Origin: Dyadobacter sp. CECT 9275
GTDB taxonomy: Bacteria > Bacteroidota > Bacteroidia > Cytophagales > Spirosomataceae
Assembly: GCF_907164905.1 (NCBI RefSeq)
Contig: NZ_CAJRAF010000002.1
Location: 2,914,001-2,978,000, forward strand
Direction of reading: 5' to 3'
DNA length: 64,000 nt
The translations under genes were made by a program, and so were the position numbers. This document shows positions 27,994-34,463 of the stretch, piece after piece. Position 1 is the stretch's first letter. The number at the start of each line of letters is the position of its first letter. A model generated the notes under the pieces. It saw only the letters and a list, made by a program, of their open reading frames with translations. It ran no database searches and was not told where the DNA came from.

Positions 27994-28046
27994 TAAATAT
28001 ATAATTCTAGTTCGTTGTTTGCAAATCGCGAACAACGAACTAGAAT
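27994..28046 (-). promoter_or_regulatory. Promoter with large palindromic operator for the winged-helix/nucleotidyltransferase pair
   Basis: A perfect 16-bp inverted repeat: ATTCTAGTTCGTTGTT (28004-28019) and its complement at 28031-28046, around an 11-nt centre. On the minus strand a TTTG in the centre (28022-28025) is followed by 20 nt and TATATTTA (27994-28001, 7 of 8 to TAnnTTTG), 4 nt before the ATG. One arm therefore lies between the -33 and -7 elements. Confidence 0.65.
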
Positions 28047-28067
28047 GCGGTCAGGATTCGTAAGATT

Positions 28068-29075
28068 CTAGTCCTGCACAAAGGAATCAAGCTTTAATAT
28101 GCTTATTTTAAGTCTCTTACATTCGTTAAAAGCTTTGTAACTAACGTGTTCGAGAATGCTAATTCCACCTACCTGTATTTTGTGTACCTTAAGCCCGAAC
28201 TCAACGGGTTTGTTCTCTTTTCCCCGAACAATAGGTCTGATATACGGCTTATAGATACTGACAATCCTCTCTTTTATTTTAACTTTTGGGTATTGGAAAT
28301 GGTGATACTGCTGCTGATAAACCATCTTGATCGTCTTGAAAGTAGCAGCATCCTTATCTGTAAACCCACTTGCTTTCAATTGATTAAGTAGATTTTGATA
28401 GGCATCTATTCCTTTCAGCAGCAACTTTAATAAAGCATTCTTTCTGGACTTTGTTTTCCTGAAAGTCTTTTTTCTTTGTTTACTATAAACATTTGTTTTC
28501 TTTTTTTGATCCTGATATTTGGATCGTGGTTGACGGAGGCCATGAAGTTGACAAAGCGCTGGAATTTGTTTTTCCCAGATCCATTGACAACTTTCCCACA
28601 AGATCTTGGTATCGGTAGGAAAACGCATATGTACTTCATAGCAGGTAGCATCCATCAGAAGCACATTTTTATCAGGAATTTCATTTTTCCAGGCAGAGAT
28701 CAAGACCTTTTGCACTGCCTGCATATCCACATGATGACTCAGATAACTTCTTACCTTCGAGACAAAAGAGTTGTCTTTAATTTATTCATTATCAGACAAT
28801 AATACACCACAAAACAGCTGCATCGCCCAGTCGGTGTTGAAACGATCCAGAAGTTTTTGATCACTCTGGCCAGTATAATGTTTCAAAAACATCATCCCGA
28901 AAAGCCCTTTGGGCGGTAACCAGGACGGTGCACCCCGCAGGGTTTTCTTTTTAGGAAGCAACTCAACTAGATTATCCCAGTCGATACAGTCATGAAGACG
29001 ACCAAGTTCAGTATTCTTGAAAATATACCATTTTTGTGAGTAGTAGGAATCCCAGGAAAATAAAGTATTTTGCAT
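28068..29075 (-). pseudogene. IS5/IS1182-like transposase interrupted by one stop codon
   Basis: The N-terminal part (28782-29075, MQNTLFSWDSYYSQKW...) carries a DUF772-type domain (LRGAPSWLPPKGLFGMMFLK, QKLLDRFNTDWAMQLFCGV) and stops at TAA after LLSDNE. The same frame continues without interruption as IKDNSFVSKVRSYLSHHVDM and then the DDE part (NVLLMDATCYEVHMRFPTD; IRPIVRGKENKPVEFGLKVH) to 28068. A single ochre codon (CAA to TAA is the simplest route) thus splits an otherwise complete ~335-codon gene. No convincing terminal inverted repeats were found, so element ends are undefined. Confidence 0.82.
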
Positions 29076-29114
29076 ATGCTTATATTAACGTGTGGTAACC
29101 TTAAGATAAGCAAA

Positions 29115-29152
29115 AACCCCGAATTATGCCAGTTTCTGACATATTCGGGGTT
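29115..29152 (-). terminator. Terminator downstream of the ISAon1-type transposase
   Basis: On the minus strand AACCCCGAATATG and CATAATTCGGGGTT pair almost perfectly around an 11-nt loop and are followed by TTTTT, a classic intrinsic terminator. It lies outside the insertion sequence (left end 29179), so it probably predates it; the symmetrical arms may terminate in both directions. Confidence 0.7.
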
Positions 29153-29208
29153 AATTATTTTTATAAAAAACTAATAATGGGTCAAGCTGAAAATCTGGGG
29201 GGGGGAAG

Positions 29209-30144
29209 TTAAGCATAAAGTTTTGTAAGCCGGAATAGGAAAAATGGAATATCCCTAACGCCTCTGGATGATGACCTAAAAGCCTTGATCTTAGCGTTGA
29301 AAGATTCAGCTGAAGCGTTAGTACTTCTGTTGTTAAAGAAATTAAGAATGTCCAGATAGTGCGTCTGGATCGACCTGGCGACAGTTTTGAATGAATCAAG
29401 GCCGCAATCTTCAACTTCGTTATACCAAAGCGCCAATTTCTTGAATGCTTGTTCTTTGAGTTTGCAAGCCCGAAAGATGGTACCAAGACCACTAGCCAGC
29501 TTGTATGCTTGCTCAACAACCGGATAACGCTCAAAAAGTAGCCTCGAACGATGAACCTGTGACAGTGTCCATTTGTCGTGATGCTTAAACAGTAAGTATC
29601 TGCTTCTGACCAGCAATTGTTTAAGCGTATCTCCATTGCTCAAAACCTCAGGCTGGTAAATCAATCCGGATTGCCTGGCCGCTTCAATAGCTTCATTTTC
29701 TTGATCCAGGGCCTGCCAACGATGTTGAATCCTGATTTCCTGAACTGCATCAAATGCTAGTTTTTGGACGTGAAAACGGTCGATAACCTTCGACGCCTTT
29801 GGGAAGCATCGGCTCACAATCATGCCCATGTTGGCCGCCATGTCCAACGTCACTTCTCTTACTTTATCACGAGTACGCTTTGGAATCTTCCTCAAAATCT
29901 CAATGACAGAATTAGCTTGCGTACCTTTGACCATCGCTACTAATGAACCTTTACGTCCTTTGGCTGCTTTATCCGTGACAATTGTATATAATTCACCATT
30001 GGACAGTGATGTTTCATCTATGCTAAGATGCGAACCTGTGTTGTCGGGATATAATAGCCACTCGGCCGCATGCTCTCGTTGTTCCCAATCTTTGTAATCG
30101 CTAATATGGCTTTTATATTGCTCCTGAAGTTGCTTCCCATCCAA
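29209..30144 (-). CDS. ISAon1-type transposase, catalytic ORF (orfB)
   Basis: 311 residues from the first usable start, a TTG at 30144; the same frame is open further upstream to the end of orfA. It has a DDE-type catalytic core of the ISL3 kind: HLSIDETSLSNGELYTIVTD, VTLDMAANMGMIVSRCFPKA then VIDRFHVQKLAFDAVQEIR, and the late Glu in NRSTNASAESFNAKIKAFRS. It cuts and rejoins the element's ends. No ATG lies near the start. Expression may need re-initiation after orfA or a +1 shift at the T6A4 run at the orfA end (near 30200-30210). Confidence 0.9.
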   Translation of the reverse strand: MDGKQLQEQYKSHISDYKDWEQREHAAEWLLYPDNTGSHLSIDETSLSNGELYTIVTDKAAKGRKGSLVAMVKGTQANSVIEILRKIPKRTRDKVREVTLDMAANMGMIVSRCFPKASKVIDRFHVQKLAFDAVQEIRIQHRWQALDQENEAIEAARQSGLIYQPEVLSNGDTLKQLLVRSRYLLFKHHDKWTLSQVHRSRLLFERYPVVEQAYKLASGLGTIFRACKLKEQAFKKLALWYNEVEDCGLDSFKTVARSIQTHYLDILNFFNNRSTNASAESFNAKIKAFRSSSRGVRDIPFFLFRLTKLYA

Positions 30145-30187
30145 ATGAAAGTATTTGCCTAATTGAGAACAACTTACAGGATGATTA

Positions 30188-30538
30188 TCAATACAATCCT
30201 TTTAAAAAATCCGCGAATTCCTTAGTCATTCGCGTCCCTTTTTGAACCAATTCCCAATCCCTACTAATAGTCTCTCCCGTATCCTTCACTTCCCAACGAC
30301 GGCGTTTGATACAGAGTGTAACCTTCTGGTTACGAATAGGGAAGTCCTGAATGTATATCTCGGGCAGAAAGCCCTTAGACTCTAATTTTTGATCTTTATA
30401 TTCGGAGGGAGGAAGATTTTTCTCCTCCAGGTAGATGTGCAGACCCGTGAGGCCTTCGACGATTTTGGAAAGTTCAAAAAATACGGTGATCCCTTCTGGT
30501 AATAGGAAGCGAACTAAGGCTTGATATGATTCTTGCAA
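30188..30538 (-). CDS. ISAon1-type transposase N-terminal region protein (orfA)
   Basis: 116 residues (MQESYQALVRFLLPEGITVF...) with the conserved KRRRWEVKDTGETISRDWEL and GTRMTKEFADFLKGLY end, matching the N-terminal-region proteins annotated beside ISAon1-family transposases. It probably supplies the DNA-binding part of the transposase. It lies just inside the right inverted repeat of the element, and its stop overlaps the open extension of the orfB frame. Confidence 0.85.
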   Translation of the reverse strand: MQESYQALVRFLLPEGITVFFELSKIVEGLTGLHIYLEEKNLPPSEYKDQKLESKGFLPEIYIQDFPIRNQKVTLCIKRRRWEVKDTGETISRDWELVQKGTRMTKEFADFLKGLY

Positions 30539-30662
30539 TGGACTCTAAAATTGGTTCATTACAAATGAACTACTTTTTTAATCGCCCCCCAACTTTTCGG
30601 ACTGATCCCTAATAATCAGATAATTAAAAGGGTAAAGGTCGCCCTATTGCAACTAACGAAAA

Positions 30663-30692
30663 AAGCACCTAGCAAATTAATGCTAAGTGCTT
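30663..30692 (-). terminator. Terminator of the tRNA-Asn transcript
   Basis: AAGCACTTAGCA pairs with TGCTAGGTGCTT (11 of 12) around a 6-nt loop and runs into TTTTTT on the minus strand, 12 bp after the tRNA 3' end. Confidence 0.8.
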
Positions 30693-30703
30693 CATTTTTA
30701 GGG

Positions 30704-30777
30704 CTCCCGAAGTTGGGCTCGAACCAACGACCCTCTGATTAACAGTCAGATGCTCTAACCGGCTGAGCTATTCAGGA
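30704..30777 (-). tRNA. tRNA-Asn (GTT anticodon)
   Basis: 74 nt, folds as a full cloverleaf. Acceptor stem TCCTGAA/TTCGGGA has one G-U pair; D-stem GCTC/GAGC; anticodon stem TCTGA/TCAGA with loop CTGTTAA (anticodon GTT); T-arm GTTGG-TTCGAGC-CCAAC; discriminator G. CCA is not encoded. An intrinsic terminator follows at 30663-30692. Confidence 0.95.
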
Positions 30778-30794
30778 GTGTTTTGCCTTTTTCT

Positions 30795-30857
30795 CCTCTG
30801 ATGGTGAATCAGATGCTCTAACCGGCCGGCAAACGGTTTGTGAGCTATTTATGAGTG
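30795..30857 (-). pseudogene. Partial tRNA-like copy upstream of tRNA-Asn
   Basis: Seventeen bp upstream of the tRNA-Asn 5' end is a degenerate repeat of its 5' half. CTCATAAATAGCTCA, CCGGTTAGAGCATCTGA and TCAGAGG match the tRNA-Asn acceptor/D-arm and anticodon stem. About 15 nt (CAAACCGTTTGCCGG) are inserted in the D-arm, the anticodon loop is changed (TTCACCA), and no T-arm or 3' acceptor strand follows. It cannot fold as a tRNA and looks like a decayed duplication. Confidence 0.7.
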
Positions 30858-30938
30858 TAATCCGGTTGTTATTCCTAATTATGGTGCAAATGTAAGCTAA
30901 TGAATAATACAGCGCAAGCAGAAGCCCTTATTTTTTTA

Positions 30939-31220
30939 TCAGGACTGTACCTTCTGAAGTATTAACTCCTTGACTTTCTTGGCATCTCCCTTTGTAAAAT
31001 TATTGATAATTATTTCGGGACGCATTCTTGGTATCACCCGAATGGTAGAAAAAAACATCCCACTGTCGATCTCTACGCCGGAGATATCGGTATAAAACAC
31101 AAAATTATCGGTGCTTCTGAAAAGCTTACTTACTTTAAAGGTCACCCCTTTTTCGCCAAATGTGACTTCATCCGGAAAAAACGGATTCATTAAGCCACTG
31201 GCACTATAACGTTCGTTCAT
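30939..31220 (-). CDS. Small conserved-looking protein of unknown function
   Basis: 93 residues, no signal peptide or membrane segment. The alternating strand pattern (VTFGEKGVTFKVSKLF, NFVFYTDISGVEIDSGMFFS, TIRVIPRMRPEIIINNFTKG) and the final amphipathic helix (DAKKVKELILQKVQS) resemble a bacterial PH-like domain. The family is not identified with certainty. It lies 38 bp downstream of rsmG on the same strand and may share its transcript. Confidence 0.65.
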   Translation of the reverse strand: MNERYSASGLMNPFFPDEVTFGEKGVTFKVSKLFRSTDNFVFYTDISGVEIDSGMFFSTIRVIPRMRPEIIINNFTKGDAKKVKELILQKVQS

Positions 31221-31258
31221 TTTTTATGCAGGTTATCAAATGTAAATGACTGACAGAA

Positions 31259-31879
31259 TTACAAAGGTACATATACTACCTTTTTAGTCTCAAAAAATTC
31301 TTCTTCAAAATAATCAGAGAGCTCGTATACTTTGGTTCTCATGCCCAGTTCGGCAATTTCCTCGGTGAGATCTCCTCCTTTCAGATATAAAATACCATTC
31401 CTGAGCGCATGGAAAGAGTTTCTGCTTATTTTATTTCTCACCCAACCGGTAAACGGGCTCAGCCGTGTGACGGCACGACTCACCACGAACTCGTAACGGT
31501 CGTCAAGTTTCTCCGCCCGTACCTGCTCGGCCTTCACATTGCCCAGCCCGAGTTCTTTTGCTATTTCCTGCACCACCCGTATTTTTTTCCCGATGCTGTC
31601 TACCAGGTGAAACTGTGCTTCAGGGAACATAACAGCCAGCGGTATACCCGGAAAACCGCCTCCCGTACCCACATCCAGGATGGACGTTCCGGGCTTAAAC
31701 TCCTGTACCTTGGCAATACCCAGCGAATGCAGCACGTGGCGCTCGTATAATGTTTCAATATCCTGCCTGGAAATCACATTCACACGTGCGTTCCAATACT
31801 GGTACAACTCCTCCATTTGCCGTATCCTGTCTTTTTGAACGTCCGTCAGATCCGGGAAATAGCGCAGTATTAATTCCAT
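31259..31879 (-). CDS. rsmG: 16S rRNA (guanine-N7)-methyltransferase RsmG
   Basis: About 207 residues from MELILRYFPDLTDVQKDR. The SAM-binding motif ILDVGTGGGFPGIPLAVMFP is followed by FHLVDSIGKKIRVVQEIAKE LGL, then FVVSRAVTRLSPFTGWV, all typical of RsmG (GidB), which methylates G527 of 16S rRNA. A longer frame exists to 31972, but those residues overlap the upstream glycosyltransferase gene and do not resemble the family. The chosen start overlaps that gene's end by 10 bp. Confidence 0.95.
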   Translation of the reverse strand: MELILRYFPDLTDVQKDRIRQMEELYQYWNARVNVISRQDIETLYERHVLHSLGIAKVQEFKPGTSILDVGTGGGFPGIPLAVMFPEAQFHLVDSIGKKIRVVQEIAKELGLGNVKAEQVRAEKLDDRYEFVVSRAVTRLSPFTGWVRNKISRNSFHALRNGILYLKGGDLTEEIAELGMRTKVYELSDYFEEEFFETKKVVYVPL

Positions 31880-33000
31880 GAAGTTCTTGGTTTTCTTTTT
31901 GTAAGTGTAATGAACCCGAAGACCAGGTAGTAGATAAACAATGCAAAATCCATTGGTAAAAAGCTGAACCATTCAACCGTCCTGCCGAGCTTGTTGTTGA
32001 TCAGTATCAGCAGGAACAGCTGGATCACCCATCTGACACCCCAGATAACACCTAATGCTTCCAGGAACAGTATATCATGCCTGAACAAGCCATCAGCGAG
32101 CATTCCAATGGCTAGCGCCCATACCCCGATGTGTGATCCCGAAAGAAGCCCGAGCATCAATTTATTTCGTGCCCGGTAAAACCTGCTCACGGCCAGATGT
32201 CTGCGCTTTTGCCTGAACCAGTCGTTCCAGGTTGTTTTCGGTTTGGAATATACAAATGACTCACGCTCAATAGAAATGGTGGTATTGGTGCTGGAGGCTG
32301 CCTCGTTCAGAAAAATATCATCATCTCCCCCGAAAACCTTCCTGTGCGTGTAAAAGCCCTTATTAGCAAAAAAAACAGATCGCTTGTAGAGAATGTTGCG
32401 CCCCACTCCCATATAGGTAAGGCCTGCCAGGGCCATGGAAAGATACTGTACTGCAGCGTAAAATGTTTCGCAGCGGATGAACCAGTTGAGCAGACCGGGA
32501 AGTTTGAAATAAGGTGAAAAACCGAGAACAATATCTTTTTCTGATGTCACCTGCGAGGCCATGGACTTTATCCAGTGATTACTGTCGGGGCGGCAATCCG
32601 CGTCCGTCATCAGGGCGATCGGATAGGTGGCCTGCTTCATTCCAACGGTCAGTGCATATTTTTTGGGAGTCACGTGGTCAAACTGATCGTTGATCCGGAT
32701 GTACCTTATATTTTTCCAGTTAAATATGTTGTTCCGGATAAATTCTTCGCTGCCGTCATCCGAACGGTCATCCAGCAAGATCACCTCATACAACGGATAG
32801 TCCTGTTGATCCAGCAAAGGCAGTAGTTCTTCCAGGTTTTCCCTTTCGTTCCAGGCACAAACCAGCACCGTAACCCCCGTATAATCAGACTGGTAGTTGG
32901 TACTTTTGCTATAAAAGGCCAGCCGGGTGAAGAAAAACAAATAATAAAATAACTGAATCAGCACAAATGCGCCCAGCACATAGAGTAAAGGATCCGTCAC
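31870..33000 (-). CDS. Membrane-bound family 2 glycosyltransferase
   Basis: 376 residues. An N-terminal membrane segment (LLYVLGAFVLIQLFYYLFFF) is followed by a GT-A domain: VTVLVCAWNERENLEELLPL, VILLDDRSDDGSEEF, the metal-binding MTDADCRPDSNHW and the acceptor-side RQKRRHLAVSRFY motif. Two or three C-terminal membrane segments close the protein (GVWALAIGMLADGLF; FLPMDFALFIYYLVFGFITL). It should move a sugar from an activated donor to a lipid or glycan on the cytoplasmic face. Substrate unknown. It overlaps rsmG. Confidence 0.9.
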   Translation of the reverse strand: MTDPLLYVLGAFVLIQLFYYLFFFTRLAFYSKSTNYQSDYTGVTVLVCAWNERENLEELLPLLDQQDYPLYEVILLDDRSDDGSEEFIRNNIFNWKNIRYIRINDQFDHVTPKKYALTVGMKQATYPIALMTDADCRPDSNHWIKSMASQVTSEKDIVLGFSPYFKLPGLLNWFIRCETFYAAVQYLSMALAGLTYMGVGRNILYKRSVFFANKGFYTHRKVFGGDDDIFLNEAASSTNTTISIERESFVYSKPKTTWNDWFRQKRRHLAVSRFYRARNKLMLGLLSGSHIGVWALAIGMLADGLFRHDILFLEALGVIWGVRWVIQLFLLILINNKLGRTVEWFSFLPMDFALFIYYLVFGFITLTKRKPRTSWN

Positions 33001-33079
33001 AATAGAAGAGTGTTGTAATTATTTTTCATATTAAGTACAAATATACGGTCATTGTCAGGAATGTTCGAAGGCTACCTCC

Positions 33080-33087
33080 TATTTTTG
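33080..33087 (+). promoter_or_regulatory. tgt promoter -7 box
   Basis: TATTTTTG fits TAnnTTTG, 23 bp before the tgt start. No good -33 element is seen at standard spacing. Confidence 0.5.
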
Positions 33088-33110
33088 CACGATCAACAGG
33101 AATACCTTTC

Positions 33111-34244
33111 ATGAAATTTACCTTACAAGTTGAAGATACCGGATCAAAGGCCCGGGCCGGACTGATTGAGACTGATCACGGAACAATCGAGACACCGATT
33201 TTTATGCCCGTAGGAACTGCCGGAACAGTAAAAGCCGTTCATCAACGGGAACTGCAAGACGACATCAAGGCACAGATCATCCTGGGGAATACCTACCACT
33301 TATACCTACGTCCGGGATTGGACATTCTTCAGAAAGCAGGGGGGCTGCATCACTTTAATGGTTGGAATAAGCCCATCCTGACCGATAGCGGCGGGTACCA
33401 GGTATATTCTCTGGCAGGTACCGGGCGCAAAATCAACGAAGAGGGTGTGGTATTTAAGTCCCACATTGACGGCGGCATCCACACTTTTACACCCGAAGGT
33501 GTGATGGATATTCAGCGGGTCATTGGAGCAGACATCATCATGGCCTTTGACGAATGTACCCCCTACCCCTGTGATTTCACTTACGCCAGGAAGTCAATGG
33601 AGCTTACCCACCGCTGGCTCCAGCGGTGCTGTGACCGGTTTGATACGACGGCACCTTTGTATGCACATAGCCAAACGCTCTTCCCCATTGTACAGGGGAG
33701 TGTATATAAGGACCTTAGAAAGCAGTCGGCAGAGGTGATCGCCTCTCAGAACAGAGAAGGAAATGCCATTGGAGGGCTGTCTGTAGGAGAACCGGCAGAC
33801 ATCATGTATGAATTAACTGAAGTAGTTTGCGATATTTTGCCGAAAAACAAGCCCCGGTACCTGATGGGCGTAGGAACTCCGGAGAACATTCTGGAATGTA
33901 TTTCTCTGGGGGTAGATATGTTCGACTGTGTAATGCCTACCCGCAACGCACGCAATGGCATGATTTTTACAACAGAAGGTATCATTAATATAAAAAATGA
34001 GAAGTGGAAGGAGGATCTTTCCCCTCTGGATGAAAATCTTGGCGGATATGTGAGTACCTTCCATAGTAAAGCGTATCTTCGGCATCTTGTAAAATCCGGG
34101 GAAATGCTTGGTGCTCAGATAGCGAGTATTCACAATCTCACCTTTTATATATGGCTGGTAAAAACGGCCAGAGAGAAAATTAAATCCGGTGATTTTAACC
34201 AATGGAAATCAGAAATGAAAAAAAAACTAATGCAACGGCTTTGA
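33111..34244 (+). CDS. tgt: tRNA-guanine transglycosylase (queuosine insertion)
   Basis: 377 residues. Family motifs are clear: FMPVGTAGTVKAVHQREL, ILTDSGGYQVYSLAGTGRKI with the general-acid/nucleophile region, FKSHIDGGIHTFTPEGVMDI, IMAFDECTPYP and FDCVMPTRNARNGMIFTTEG. The enzyme exchanges guanine-34 of His, Asp, Asn and Tyr tRNAs for a queuosine precursor. The zinc site usually formed by CxCxxC plus His near the C-terminus is not intact: the region reads DENLGGYVSTFHSKAYLRHL with no cysteines. This may be a trait of Bacteroidota enzymes rather than a defect. Monocistronic, with its own -7 box. Confidence 0.96.
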   Translation: MKFTLQVEDTGSKARAGLIETDHGTIETPIFMPVGTAGTVKAVHQRELQDDIKAQIILGNTYHLYLRPGLDILQKAGGLHHFNGWNKPILTDSGGYQVYSLAGTGRKINEEGVVFKSHIDGGIHTFTPEGVMDIQRVIGADIIMAFDECTPYPCDFTYARKSMELTHRWLQRCCDRFDTTAPLYAHSQTLFPIVQGSVYKDLRKQSAEVIASQNREGNAIGGLSVGEPADIMYELTEVVCDILPKNKPRYLMGVGTPENILECISLGVDMFDCVMPTRNARNGMIFTTEGIINIKNEKWKEDLSPLDENLGGYVSTFHSKAYLRHLVKSGEMLGAQIASIHNLTFYIWLVKTAREKIKSGDFNQWKSEMKKKLMQRL

Positions 34245-34321
34245 AAGTTCCAAAAAGCGCCTTTCCTTCGGCATTATTTACATAAAATCTTACCGAAAGT
34301 TAATATAATTGCATAAAGTCG

Positions 34322-34353
34322 GTTGATTAAGTGATATTGTTAACCTAATTTTG
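34322..34353 (+). promoter_or_regulatory. Promoter of the OmpA-family gene
   Basis: GTTG (34322-34325), 20 nt, then TAATTTTG (34346-34353), a perfect TAnnTTTG match. It predicts a 5' untranslated leader of roughly 100 nt before the start at 34464. Confidence 0.65.
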
Positions 34354-34463
34354 TACCCACTAGGCGTATTGGTAATTGCCATCTGGCCATGAATGTTTTT
34401 TACTCAGATTGATTTCAACAAAATCAATTCCTAGTTAATCTTAATAACGCTAACTTGAATAGT

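Larger units (their letters stand above)
29179..30608 (-). mobile_element. Complete ISAon1-type (ISL3-like) insertion sequence
   Basis: About 1430 bp. Ends align without gaps as terminal inverted repeats: left GGGTCAAGCTGAAAATCTGG..., right (complement) GGATCAGTCCGAAAAGTTGG..., matching at 18 of 24 positions with a shared G-run. The 8-bp sequence CTAATAAT is present immediately outside both ends (29171-29178 and 30609-30616) as a target-site duplication, the length usual for ISL3-type elements. Two open frames lie inside. The intact duplication suggests a fairly recent insertion. Confidence 0.88.

Noticed and set aside
28004..29152. Possible terminal inverted repeats for the split IS5/IS1182-like element (GTCAG...ATTC near both ends)
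   Set aside because: The match is short and needs a gap, and the palindrome at 28004-28046 is better explained as the operator of the winged-helix gene. Element ends are left undefined.
30180..30215. -1 programmed frameshift at the T6A4 run between the ISAon1 ORFs
   Set aside because: The -1 frame meets a stop after about nine codons and does not reach orfB; only a +1 shift or re-initiation would.
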